DNA of 40,594 bases from positions 1 to 40,594 of the forward strand of contig JAQVOS010000007.1 of the NCBI GenBank assembly GCA_028702495.1. Reading direction: 5' to 3'. The DNA is from Bacilli bacterium (GTDB lineage Bacteria; Bacillota_I; Bacilli_A; ML615J-28; CAG-698). Positions 8,480 to 18,288 of the stretch are shown piece after piece. The position numbers and the translations under genes were made by a program. The notes beneath the pieces are model-generated. The model had not been told where the DNA came from, searched no databases, and worked only from the letters and a program-made list of their open reading frames with translations. Numbering within the stretch: position 1 is the stretch's first letter; every line of letters starts with the position of its first letter.

Positions 8480-8496
8480 ATTTTCTTCCTCAATGA

Positions 8497-10299
8497 TTAG
8501 ATTTTTTGTAGGATCGAATCAACATCAATTCTCATTTCATTTTTAATTTCTTGACTAGTTCCACTATCAATGTATTGATCACCTAGATGATAACACTCAA
8601 TATCGATGGTAAGCCCCAATCGTTTTTGAGCATCTTCAATCATGACTCCTAGAGAGCCATATTGAACGACTTCTTCAACAATCAAGATACGTTTATGATT
8701 AAGCGCTTTTATTAACGCTTCATCGAGTGGTTTGATAAAACGTGCATTAATGAGTCCCACACCACGACCTGCAAGTTTTCGAGCATATTGATTGATATCT
8801 GGGCCATAGGTAATAATATTTACCTCAGATATCGGATAAATAACACTCCATTTTCCTAGTTCTAACGCCTCATAAGGTTCAACAACAGATGAAATCGTTG
8901 CTTTAGGATAGCGAATCGCAACAGGACCCAAGTAATTCATCGCAAATTCCAAAGCAGATTTTGCTTCACCTAAGTCTTTGGGAGCAATGATGACCATATT
9001 GGGTAAATGCGATAAATATGCCACATCAAAAATACCTTGATGGGTCGATCCATCCCCACCGACGAGTCCTGCACGATCGATTAAAAAAATGACATGATGA
9101 TTACTACGGCATACATCGTGATTTAGTTGATCATAAGCTCGTTGAAGGAAGGTTGAATAGATGGATACAATGGGAATAAATCCAAAGCGTGATAAGGAAG
9201 CAGCCATCACGATGGCATGTTCTTCCGCTATCCCGACATCAATCACTTGATTAGGATAGGCTTTCGCGATGTCTTCCAGACACGCACCACTCATCATCGC
9301 AGGGCTAATAATCCGAACATATGGATTCTCTTTCACAAGTGGAACTAGGAGTTCACTCATGCCCTTACTCCAAGTGACTTCCTCATTTTTAGAAGATTGA
9401 TGCGATACTCCTGTATGAATATCAAAAGTGCCTACTCCGTGCCAACTGCCATTTTCATCGTTCTCAGCATAAGGATATCCTTTGCCTTTGATGGTTTTGA
9501 CGTGTAAAACAACGGATTGGTGACTCTTTTTCGCAAATTCTAAATAGGAAACAAGTTCTTTTAAAGAATGTCCATCAATGGGACCATAATATTTATATCC
9601 TAAAGCACTAAATAAGTTATTGCCATAGATGAATGCTTTTAGGGTGTCTTTCGCTTTACGGAAGAGACGTTGAATAAAGCGTGGGGTAATCCGTTTGGCT
9701 CGAGCATAGGAAGGACGAATGCGAATTCGACTCATACTTTTAGCCAATCGCCCCACATTTTTAGAAATTGACATATCATTATCATTGATAATAATGATTG
9801 CTTTTTGATCATGATGAGTTCCTAAATAATTGATGCCTTCAAAGGATAAACCATTTTGAAGGGAACCATCGCCAACAAAAGCGATAACTTCACCGATATC
9901 GGCTCCACCATCTTTGGCTTCTAAAAAGCCTGCTGCAGCTGATAAAGCAGTGGATGAGTGTCCTGCTTCCCAAGCATCATGAGGGGACTCTTCATAGTTA
10001 CAATATCCAGATAAGCCATATTTTTGTCGCAAACAATCAAAATCTTTGGCTCGACCGGTTAATATTTTATGAGTATAGGATTGATGACCCACATCAAAAA
10101 TAATTTTATCATGGGGACTATCAAAAACATAGTGCATGGCAACTATTAGTTCTACAACCCCCAAATTAGCCGAAAGGTGTCCTCCGGTTTTACTGAGGTG
10201 CTCAATGATAAAGGTGCGAATGTCATTACACAATTGATTGAGTTCATCAAATGATAAATCTTTTAAAAATGTTGGAGATTGAATGTCTTCAATTTTCAT
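8497..10299 (-). CDS. dxs: 1-deoxy-D-xylulose-5-phosphate synthase
   Basis: FVGDGSLQNGLSFEGINYLG, IFLIDRAGLVGGDGSTHQGIFD; start set at MKIEDIQSP (ATGA overlap with ispA), not the longer ORF start at 10365. Confidence 0.97.
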   Translation of the reverse strand: MKIEDIQSPTFLKDLSFDELNQLCNDIRTFIIEHLSKTGGHLSANLGVVELIVAMHYVFDSPHDKIIFDVGHQSYTHKILTGRAKDFDCLRQKYGLSGYCNYEESPHDAWEAGHSSTALSAAAGFLEAKDGGADIGEVIAFVGDGSLQNGLSFEGINYLGTHHDQKAIIIINDNDMSISKNVGRLAKSMSRIRIRPSYARAKRITPRFIQRLFRKAKDTLKAFIYGNNLFSALGYKYYGPIDGHSLKELVSYLEFAKKSHQSVVLHVKTIKGKGYPYAENDENGSWHGVGTFDIHTGVSHQSSKNEEVTWSKGMSELLVPLVKENPYVRIISPAMMSGACLEDIAKAYPNQVIDVGIAEEHAIVMAASLSRFGFIPIVSIYSTFLQRAYDQLNHDVCRSNHHVIFLIDRAGLVGGDGSTHQGIFDVAYLSHLPNMVIIAPKDLGEAKSALEFAMNYLGPVAIRYPKATISSVVEPYEALELGKWSVIYPISEVNIITYGPDINQYARKLAGRGVGLINARFIKPLDEALIKALNHKRILIVEEVVQYGSLGVMIEDAQKRLGLTIDIECYHLGDQYIDSGTSQEIKNEMRIDVDSILQKI

Positions 10300-11075
10300 A
10301 TCACTGTTTCCACCAATTGATAAGTTTTGTTTTTTCCGAGTTTTTTCTCGATAAGTTGTAAGCAACGTTGACGGGTTTCAAGGAGCAATTGTTTGGTTGC
10401 TTCGAGGCCGATGGTGCGAACAATATTGGTTTCTTCTTCATTTTGAACATCCTGTAAATCATCGACGATTTGAAACGCTGAGCCAAATAGATAGGCAATC
10501 TCATCCCAAATGGGATCTACTTCATCATTTAAAATGATGGCAGCTGATAAGAGGGCACAACGAAATAGTTGGGTTGTTTTCAAATGATGAATGAGACGTA
10601 TAGACTCTTGATCAAAGGTTCCTCCTTTGCAATCGAGGACTTGCCCACGAATCATTCCCATCGTCCCCGCACAGGTGGCGAATAAGGCGACTAGTTTTAC
10701 TCGAATGGCATCGGATAAAGGGGCATTAGCCAAAACGTGAAAAGCATCCGTTAACAAACCATCCCCTGCTAGAATCGCATTGGCTTCTCCAAAAGCGATG
10801 TGAACGGTTGGTTTCCCTCGTCTTAAATCGTCATTATCCATAGCTGGTAAGTCATCGTGAATGAGGGAATAGGTATGAATCATTTCAAGGCTACAAGCAA
10901 CATCAAGCCCTTTGTGATAATCGATGCCCGAATCCAATAAACTACAAAGCAATAAGAAAGGCCGGAGGCGTTTTCCTCCGGGAAATAGAGCATGCGTGAT
11001 GGGAGCAACAAGTTCATGCGATGAGGCGATGAGTTCTTGAAGCCGACGATTGACATCATTTCGCATTGCTTCCAT
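10296..11075 (-). CDS. ispA: Polyprenyl (farnesyl/geranylgeranyl) diphosphate synthase
   Basis: LIHDDLPAMDNDDLRRGKPTVH and FQIVDDLQD (first and second aspartate-rich motifs). Confidence 0.95.
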   Translation of the reverse strand: MEAMRNDVNRRLQELIASSHELVAPITHALFPGGKRLRPFLLLCSLLDSGIDYHKGLDVACSLEMIHTYSLIHDDLPAMDNDDLRRGKPTVHIAFGEANAILAGDGLLTDAFHVLANAPLSDAIRVKLVALFATCAGTMGMIRGQVLDCKGGTFDQESIRLIHHLKTTQLFRCALLSAAIILNDEVDPIWDEIAYLFGSAFQIVDDLQDVQNEEETNIVRTIGLEATKQLLLETRQRCLQLIEKKLGKNKTYQLVETVI

Positions 11076-11077
11076 TA

Positions 11078-11269
11078 TTATTTTACTTCCTGCTGGGGAT
11101 TCATTTTTTGTAAGACAATCTCTTTTGCATCTTGAAGTTGTTTTTTACATAACAGTGAGAGTTCCATCCCGCGTTGGTATTTCGCAAGCGAATCCTCTAA
11201 AGAAAGAGCTCCACTTTCTAAGTCTTTCACGATTTGGTTAAGTTCTTCTAATAATTGTTCAAATTTCAT
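11078..11269 (-). CDS. xseB: Exodeoxyribonuclease VII small subunit
   Basis: 63 aa; FEQLLEELNQIVKDLESGALSLEDSLAKYQRGMEL. Confidence 0.95.
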   Translation of the reverse strand: MKFEQLLEELNQIVKDLESGALSLEDSLAKYQRGMELSLLCKKQLQDAKEIVLQKMNPQQEVK

Positions 11270-12546
11270 AATTTTCCCTCGTTTTTATGGATTGATACGA
11301 TGGTAGTAATTGCTTCACCATCGGCATATAATACTTGTAATGGTTTTTTCTCGTCTAGTTTTTCGACACTGGTGATGACTTTCTGATCTTGGTAAGTCAC
11401 GGCATATCCTTTTTTCATAAGATTGAGAGGATTTAAAAGAATGAGTTTATCGATTCCGCGGGCAATTTCTTGATCTAAGCCATCAAGTGACTTCTCGATA
11501 CGCTCTTGAAGATGCGTTTCAAGTTGTTCGCGTCGAGTATCCATCTCTTGAATGAGACGCATGGGCGACTGGAGAATGAGACGATTGGTGAGCAAGGAAA
11601 CAGATTCTTCTCTTGCTTCAATCGTATCAATAAAGTTTTTAAATCCATAGGACTGGATTGGAGTTTGATAGTCGCGATGACAAGTAATTAGTTTTTGTTT
11701 CATCGCTGATACGATCTCTTTTTCGAATCCCATGATGATCGATAAAAGTTCCACTTGATCTTTCGTTACTGCCACCGCTGCTCCTGTGGGCGTGGGGGCT
11801 CTAAAACTAGCGACAAAATCGCAAATGGTGTAGTCTTGTTCATGACCCACGCCACTAACGGTCGGAATTTTACTGTTAAAAATGGTACGAGCAAGGTCTT
11901 CATTATTAAAACAGGAAAGGTCCTCTACTGTTCCACCTCCCCTAGCAATGATGATAACATCGACCAAAGCATCACGATTGGCTTGGTCAATGGCACGAAT
12001 GAGCGAAGTGGGGGCGTCTTGTCCTTGGACAATCGCAGGATACAAATAAACCTTCGCAATCGGAAATCGACGTTCAATGGTTGATACGACATCGTGTAAA
12101 GCATCGCCAGTGGAGCTGGTAACAACGCCAATCGCTTGACTCATGATAGGGAGGGGGAGTTTCTTTTCAAGATCAAAAAGACCTTCTTTGGCTAATTTTT
12201 CTTTGAGCTGTAAAAACTCAAGATAAGCATTCCCTAGCCCGACCTGTTCCATGGTTAAAACTTGAAAGGAATAGCGACCGCGTTTTTGATAAACGCTGAC
12301 TTTCCCACTCACGAGCACTTTCATACCGTCTATGGGATCAAATTTCAGTTTAGTCACACTATTTTGAAACATTAAACCATCAATTTCCGATTCTTCGTCC
12401 TTCAAAACGAAATACATAATTCCTTTTGAAAGACGTACATTGGATATTTCTGCTTTTACATAAACAAGTTGAAGATTGGAATCTGAATCAAATTTATACT
12501 GAATATAACGATTCAGAGCACCAACACTAATGTATTTAATCTCCAT
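11266..12546 (-). CDS. xseA: Exodeoxyribonuclease VII large subunit
   Basis: GVVTSSTGDALHDVVSTIERRFP, IIARGGGTVEDLSCFNNEDLAR. Confidence 0.97.
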   Translation of the reverse strand: MEIKYISVGALNRYIQYKFDSDSNLQLVYVKAEISNVRLSKGIMYFVLKDEESEIDGLMFQNSVTKLKFDPIDGMKVLVSGKVSVYQKRGRYSFQVLTMEQVGLGNAYLEFLQLKEKLAKEGLFDLEKKLPLPIMSQAIGVVTSSTGDALHDVVSTIERRFPIAKVYLYPAIVQGQDAPTSLIRAIDQANRDALVDVIIIARGGGTVEDLSCFNNEDLARTIFNSKIPTVSGVGHEQDYTICDFVASFRAPTPTGAAVAVTKDQVELLSIIMGFEKEIVSAMKQKLITCHRDYQTPIQSYGFKNFIDTIEAREESVSLLTNRLILQSPMRLIQEMDTRREQLETHLQERIEKSLDGLDQEIARGIDKLILLNPLNLMKKGYAVTYQDQKVITSVEKLDEKKPLQVLYADGEAITTIVSIHKNEGKL

Positions 12547-12958
12547 TTTTGAGTCCCTTCGCGATTTTATCTAGAAGAGAGTTGTTGAACTTAGCCGTAT
12601 TAAAATCATCTACTTCACTATATTCTTTTGAAATCTCAATAATTTCGTTGATGATAATCGAGGTTGGAGTGTTGGTAAACATGAGTTCGTAAGTTCCGAT
12701 GCGAATGAGGGCGCGATCGACATAAGATAAACGATCCAGGGTATAATGATCGAGGTAAATCGAGATGGTGTGATCTAATTTGCGAAGATTGGCGATGACT
12801 CCATCGACCAATTCTTTTGCCATGACTTCATCATACTCTTCTTCAGGTTTGATGAGATCCATTGTTAAATCAATATCTAATTCTTTTGTCAAATCATAAT
12901 GATAGAGAATCATCATGGCGACGATTCTTGCAATCGTTCTTTTCATTTTATCACTCAT
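12536..12958 (-). CDS. nusB: Transcription antitermination factor NusB
   Basis: 140 aa; LDRLSYVDRALIRIGTYELMF, IIINEIIEISKEYSEVDDFNTAKFNNSLLDKI. Confidence 0.95.
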   Translation of the reverse strand: MSDKMKRTIARIVAMMILYHYDLTKELDIDLTMDLIKPEEEYDEVMAKELVDGVIANLRKLDHTISIYLDHYTLDRLSYVDRALIRIGTYELMFTNTPTSIIINEIIEISKEYSEVDDFNTAKFNNSLLDKIAKGLKNGD

Positions 12959-13010
12959 TTCTCTTCCTTATTCTACCACAAAACCACTTTTTCCGAAAGT
13001 CTTTTTTCTT

Positions 13011-13041
13011 AAAACCCCCATCGCATGTTGATGGGGGTTTT
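13011..13041 (-). terminator. Intrinsic terminator ending the 13045-17830 gene set
   Basis: AAAACCCCCATC-loop-GATGGGGGTTTT. Confidence 0.85.
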
Positions 13042-13044
13042 ACT

Positions 13045-13932
13045 TTAAGCTAATTTTTTTAGTTGACTAATACGATATAAGACAATGATATAGTAGAGTC
13101 CGAAGACAGTAACATAGTAAAACATAAACGTATCTCTCGGAAAGATGAGAGTCGTGACTACGATAATCATCATCGGAACAATGGATGCAATCGCACCAAT
13201 GTTATACATTTCTTTGAATCCAAAGGGAGTTTGGGTGGTTTTATAAACGAGCCACATAATAATCACAAAAATCAAGGTATAGACGACACAGATGAGGAAG
13301 GTATTAAATGAGATCTCCATGCGGATGTCAGCCATATACATATCAATCAAGCGATAGGCTAAAGTCGTCCCATTATCAAGGTTCGATAAAGGGAAATCAT
13401 GGCCTTGGGCATAGGCGAGTTCTTTGCCCCTTTGAGAGTCAGGGGTTTGGTAATACACACCATCTTGATAAAATACCAAGAGGTAATTGCCACCTTCGGG
13501 ACTAGCAAGAGGATTGAATTGCTCAACAATGTTGTAAGTGGGAGAAGCTTCCACATCGTGAATATCATATAAATCAAAAACTATATAGATATTCGTTGTT
13601 TTTTCTTCGTAAGTTACCTCGAAAATATAAGGTTCTCCTTCTTGAACATGATTCCAACATAGACCTGACATCGATTGACTTTCGACGGTACAAGTGGATT
13701 GGCGAAACGGAAGTAAATCTTCGGATGTTAGTTTTGTAAACACCTGTAGATGATAGGAGTCTTGTAAATCGACCAAATCATACCGATGGTTCGAAATGTA
13801 AATCGAGTTGGGTAAGGATAAAATACCGGATGATAAAAGGAAGATGGCAATGGCAATCAGCACATTCATTTTACCATATTTCACCATTTTTGATGGCATG
13901 ACAAGAGATTGAAAAAAGCGGATGATAAACAT
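13045..13932 (-). CDS. Membrane protein with extracytoplasmic domain, possibly DUF1189-like
   Basis: 295 aa; N-terminal TM, about 150-aa soluble region, then TM helices near the C-terminus; family assignment is weak. Confidence 0.55.
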   Translation of the reverse strand: MFIIRFFQSLVMPSKMVKYGKMNVLIAIAIFLLSSGILSLPNSIYISNHRYDLVDLQDSYHLQVFTKLTSEDLLPFRQSTCTVESQSMSGLCWNHVQEGEPYIFEVTYEEKTTNIYIVFDLYDIHDVEASPTYNIVEQFNPLASPEGGNYLLVFYQDGVYYQTPDSQRGKELAYAQGHDFPLSNLDNGTTLAYRLIDMYMADIRMEISFNTFLICVVYTLIFVIIMWLVYKTTQTPFGFKEMYNIGAIASIVPMMIIVVTTLIFPRDTFMFYYVTVFGLYYIIVLYRISQLKKLA

Positions 13933-13941
13933 AGTAGCTCC

Positions 13942-15051
13942 TTATTTTAGTTTTAATTCTGATCCAATGAGATACATCATATCACGATTGTTTTCTTGTA
14001 GTTGCTTGTGAATCCATTCTCGAAGATGATCTGTATTGCGATCTTCGCTATGTTGTTTTAACAAGGCTTCAAAATTGCTTTGATACAAAGGATGAGAGTT
14101 ATCATGAAGGTAACTTGGATCATAGTGTCTTTTTTTGGTTTTTTTAATTCGATTTTTGAGGAGAATGAATTCCGGATTGGGAACGAATCGGATAAAACGA
14201 AATACACAATCAGGATTTATTTCTTTCTCAAAATGATATAATAATGAATATAGTTTATACATTTCTAAAATGGTAAGATAATCAATATAGTCATTCTTCG
14301 CTTGTGAGAACAAGTATCGAATCAAACGAATTCGCCAAATCACACGGTGATTGGAATCTTTTTTCAAATGTAAACCAGCTTTGAAATGTTCTTCAATGGT
14401 ATCGAGCATAGCATGATCTTTAGTTCCACTCATAAAGAGTTCTGCCAAATGATTGACTTCAAATGAAAGATTGAGAGTTGATTTACTTTGCTTCATCTTG
14501 AAGAACTGAAGGGTCTGTGAAAGAACTTCATTACTCTCTTGATAGTATTGTTTGATTACTTCGAGCATTTTAACACGATGCTTGGTCGTCTTAATGGTAT
14601 GATCAACATACACCACGGAATCATAGACAAGTTCATCTTCAATGAGATTTTCGATGTCGAGTGCACAAAATCCAACAACATTGTCTTCGTAATAACGGTA
14701 ACTAGGATGACCGACAATGTCATTCCTAATGTGCTTTATTTCACGAAGGACGATGTTTTGATTGATGTTAATCATCATTTTATTGAGGGATGTCGAACGA
14801 CCGATGGTATATAAGCAGTCAATGGCAACAAAGAGCCCTTGTAAAAGGCCAAAGAGTAACAAGACTTTAGAGCCTGCAACAGGAGGTTTGTGGTAGAGTT
14901 CTTCATATCCAGCAATGAGTTTTTGCATGTTTTGAAGGGTATCACATGACTCTTGAGTCATGTGATATTGAAAATCATTTTGAAACAATGTCTTTCTTTC
15001 GTTCTTTAAGTTGTCCTGAAATTCACTCAGAACAAGTCGATGGTCTTCCAT
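13942..15051 (-). CDS. Uncharacterised 369-aa protein with HEPN-like motif
   Basis: LREIKHIRNDIVGHPSYRYY contains R109-X5-H115 in a predicted helical region; no other family recognised. Confidence 0.5.
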   Translation of the reverse strand: MEDHRLVLSEFQDNLKNERKTLFQNDFQYHMTQESCDTLQNMQKLIAGYEELYHKPPVAGSKVLLLFGLLQGLFVAIDCLYTIGRSTSLNKMMININQNIVLREIKHIRNDIVGHPSYRYYEDNVVGFCALDIENLIEDELVYDSVVYVDHTIKTTKHRVKMLEVIKQYYQESNEVLSQTLQFFKMKQSKSTLNLSFEVNHLAELFMSGTKDHAMLDTIEEHFKAGLHLKKDSNHRVIWRIRLIRYLFSQAKNDYIDYLTILEMYKLYSLLYHFEKEINPDCVFRFIRFVPNPEFILLKNRIKKTKKRHYDPSYLHDNSHPLYQSNFEALLKQHSEDRNTDHLREWIHKQLQENNRDMMYLIGSELKLK

Positions 15052-15052
15052 A

Positions 15053-17830
15053 CTACCACTCCTTTAAGAGGCGAGGCTCACGAATGATGCAATTCTCATA
15101 ATCTGGGAATTGATAATTTGAATAGATTGCCCAATTCATTTTTGAAGCAATTTCTAAGAGATGCGTTCTTTTCTCTTTTTCTAATCCTTCATCAATAATA
15201 ATCGCTTGTAGGGATAATTTCTGCAAATCAAAAACGGATAATTGATCAAGAAGATGATAATGTAACAAAACATGGACTTGCCGAATTGCACATTTGTTGA
15301 TGAGGTCAAGTAAGTCCGGAACATATTCATAAATCATGACATGAATCTGTTTATTTGCAATTTTTGCCTTCATGAGGGTGTCTGAACGAACAACCGCAGG
15401 AGTTACGGGAAGATAATAGTCAACAGGTTTCAACAACGTAATAGTTGCTTTTAGAACTTTATCATCAAATTCTTTGAGGAGATCCTCATTTAAAAAGGTG
15501 CGGACATTCTCTTTTTCTGAACATCCTTGAATTCGCGGATGCACTTCATAACCAATGGTTAACCCATGAGTGGTGAGGGGTTGAGCCCAGATTTCAAGCG
15601 GGTTCTTCATCGCCTCAGTCGTAAGTAAACGAATATTCACTTTTTTTAAATAGCGTTGATAAGCTTCATCGGTGAAGAAGGTCATTCCTTCTTCTAAGCC
15701 GATTTTTGAAAACTGAATGATTTCTTGAAGATTAATCATATCGCGAGGAAAACGAATGATGGATACACGATCTTCAAAGCCTTTGATTATCTTTTCAAGT
15801 GTCTTTTGATTGGTTTCATTCTCGATGATAATGACATATTGATCTGTTCCTAAAAAGTAGATGGGGACACCAAAATGCATTTCAAGCATTTGATATTCCT
15901 TGATGGTTCCTTTTAGACGCATGAAACTAAATTTGTATTCGATGGATTTTGTCTTTTCTTGAACACGAGTCATGGCTTCTTCAAATTGAGTTTCCTGATC
16001 AAGACTAGTAGCTTCTTGACATAAAAGTCCAATGGCAATGTCTTCATCTTGGGGATAAGGAATGATGTGCTCGGCATAAAGCATTCCTTGTTCAAGTCCA
16101 AGGGAATAATGAAATGTTTGACCCATAGACCATGGCGCCTGTTGGTAAACGGCACGTTGCTTTTCAGGCATCAAGTTTACCCATTCATCAACGGTGATGG
16201 TTGTTTGGAGAAGTGACAAGTCTTTTTGTAAGGTCTCATCAATCAAGATTTGATCTTTATGATGAATGAGAATCGCACAATGCGCTAAATCTTGGAGAGT
16301 ATTGCACTTGAATTGATCGAATCGCCATTTTTCTTGTTGAAAATGCAAACGTATTTTTGTTTCAAGTAATAAAGACGCCATTCTAAGTAGTAGACGATGC
16401 GAAGGCGTTCCTAAATCGTTAAATTTAGCACCGTAAGTAACGGAAAAGAACATGGATTCGTCTTCATCAAAGGGTATAGAAAATAGCGAAGTGATTCCTT
16501 GCTCTTGATATGATTTCCCCGTTCCAACGTTTATCATGGGGGCATTATAATGATGAAAATCAATAAAAACTTCTTGATGGTTCGCAAGTAAGGTTTCAAT
16601 GATGGTGTTTTTTAAATCATCAAAAGTAATCGTTTTTTCATAAAGTCGTTTGTTTTTATAATAATAGGTGTCTATTTGTTCGATGGATTTCCCTACTAGG
16701 ATGGGTTGATAAACTCCGAAATGAATCTCATCTACATCTATCATCATCGATAGTTTTTGCCCAAAATCCATGAGAATTGAGCGAATATTGGTTTCTTTTG
16801 AAGCAAGAGGGAAAAGTTGCACCAAACGCTCGAGATCACCTTGAATCGTACGAATTTCTTCGTGAATCACATTGGTTTTTTCTTCTTCAAGAGCTTCAGT
16901 TAGATGTAAATGGTGCAGTTCTTCTTCTTCCTCGATTAATTGTTGTAAACAGGTAATGAGATTCTCTGCTTCAAGATTCGGCATTTTAAGCAAACTGGCT
17001 TTTAGGGATAATAGTGTGAAATGTCTCTTTGTTTCAAGCGGAGCATCTTTTTCAAGCATTGGTTTCATGGTTTGGATGAGTTCATAGGCTTCTTTATCCA
17101 TTTTTAATTGGATGAGTAAAGCAAGATAATCCATGGCAATGGTTAAGTAGTTTACTTCAATGCCTTGATTGAAGATATCGCGAAAAAGAGTCAAGGCATC
17201 CTTGGTTTTTCCACGGTGGATGGAAATCAAAGCATACAAATAATAACAGTATGTTCTTCCTTCCACATCAAAAGTCACATTCAAGCATTGATTGAGTGTT
17301 GTTTCGGCTTCATCGATGAGTTTTTCATCGATATATAGTTTGGTCATGTCACTTAAAGCGTGTGATAAGATTTCATCACTCGGTAAGTTTTCAACAATGG
17401 CTTGTAAATGTTGAAGGGCTTTTGTCTTTTGACCCAGTTCAGCATATACATAAGCCATTTCAAGATACCAACGATTCACTTCATCACGTTTTCCATCATT
17501 GATGTATTGACGTTTTTGAAAAACATAACGAAATGCCAAGTGAAAATGACGCTTTTGAATCGAAAGATAGATTAAGCGATCAAGATATGAGACATAAATA
17601 TACAAAAAAACGGTCGGATCAATGTTAGGAAAGTCTTCATTCGCGAGGAGTAGCCCTTCTTCGTAGAGTGATAATTCAATATAGTAATCGATGAGTTTTA
17701 AATTAGCTAAGTAATAGTACTCATGATTTTGTTCGGTCGTGCAACGTTCACGAAATTTCTTCATCGCACCAACGGCATCAATACTCACTGGAGAGGATGA
17801 TAGTTGCAAAAACTGATCACGAATCATCAT
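15053..17830 (-). CDS. Multidomain signalling protein: TPR-like repeats, GAF-like, PAS-like, degenerate GGDEF, degenerate EAL
   Basis: 925 aa; TPR-type helical N-terminus (about 1-340); FLGTDQYVIIIE at the GGDEF position; WAQPLTTHGLTIGYEVHPR at the EAL position. Confidence 0.7.
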   Translation of the reverse strand: MMIRDQFLQLSSSPVSIDAVGAMKKFRERCTTEQNHEYYYLANLKLIDYYIELSLYEEGLLLANEDFPNIDPTVFLYIYVSYLDRLIYLSIQKRHFHLAFRYVFQKRQYINDGKRDEVNRWYLEMAYVYAELGQKTKALQHLQAIVENLPSDEILSHALSDMTKLYIDEKLIDEAETTLNQCLNVTFDVEGRTYCYYLYALISIHRGKTKDALTLFRDIFNQGIEVNYLTIAMDYLALLIQLKMDKEAYELIQTMKPMLEKDAPLETKRHFTLLSLKASLLKMPNLEAENLITCLQQLIEEEEELHHLHLTEALEEEKTNVIHEEIRTIQGDLERLVQLFPLASKETNIRSILMDFGQKLSMMIDVDEIHFGVYQPILVGKSIEQIDTYYYKNKRLYEKTITFDDLKNTIIETLLANHQEVFIDFHHYNAPMINVGTGKSYQEQGITSLFSIPFDEDESMFFSVTYGAKFNDLGTPSHRLLLRMASLLLETKIRLHFQQEKWRFDQFKCNTLQDLAHCAILIHHKDQILIDETLQKDLSLLQTTITVDEWVNLMPEKQRAVYQQAPWSMGQTFHYSLGLEQGMLYAEHIIPYPQDEDIAIGLLCQEATSLDQETQFEEAMTRVQEKTKSIEYKFSFMRLKGTIKEYQMLEMHFGVPIYFLGTDQYVIIIENETNQKTLEKIIKGFEDRVSIIRFPRDMINLQEIIQFSKIGLEEGMTFFTDEAYQRYLKKVNIRLLTTEAMKNPLEIWAQPLTTHGLTIGYEVHPRIQGCSEKENVRTFLNEDLLKEFDDKVLKATITLLKPVDYYLPVTPAVVRSDTLMKAKIANKQIHVMIYEYVPDLLDLINKCAIRQVHVLLHYHLLDQLSVFDLQKLSLQAIIIDEGLEKEKRTHLLEIASKMNWAIYSNYQFPDYENCIIREPRLLKEW

Positions 17831-17850
17831 TTGGTGACAACTCCCTTCGT

Positions 17851-18288
17851 CTAAAATTCTAATAGTATAGTGACAGGTCCATCATTGATGAGTTCAATGT
17901 CCATATGTGCTCCAAAAATACCTTTTGCAACCACAATACCCATGGCTTCTAAACGCTTGTTAAAGGCATCATAGAGAGGACTTGACTCTTCAGGTCTTAA
18001 GGCTTCTGTAAAAGAAGGACGATTTCCATTTTCCGTGTTCGCATAGAGGGTAAACTGCGAGATTGATAAAATAGCCCCATTTACTTGGGTGAGATTTAAA
18101 TTCATTTTATCGTTTTCGTCATTAAAAATACGAAGTTGAACAATCTTTTTGATCATCTTATCTAATTTTACTTCGTTATCACCTAGGGTGAATCCGACAA
18201 ATACTAAGAATCCTCGTTCGATTTGACCAGTGATGGCTCCATCCACACGACAACTTGCTTTTTTTACTTTTTGGATAACAACTTTCAT
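17851..18288 (-). CDS. dtd: D-aminoacyl-tRNA deacylase
   Basis: MKVVIQKVKKASCRVDG..., LSISQFTLYANTENGNRPSFTEALRPE, GIFGAHMDIELINDGPVTI. Confidence 0.97.
   Translation of the reverse strand: MKVVIQKVKKASCRVDGAITGQIERGFLVFVGFTLGDNEVKLDKMIKKIVQLRIFNDENDKMNLNLTQVNGAILSISQFTLYANTENGNRPSFTEALRPEESSPLYDAFNKRLEAMGIVVAKGIFGAHMDIELINDGPVTILLEF

Noticed and set aside
10301-10504. Alternative-frame 67-aa ORF within ispA
   Set aside because: Out-of-frame shadow of ispA; the ispA frame carries the conserved motifs.
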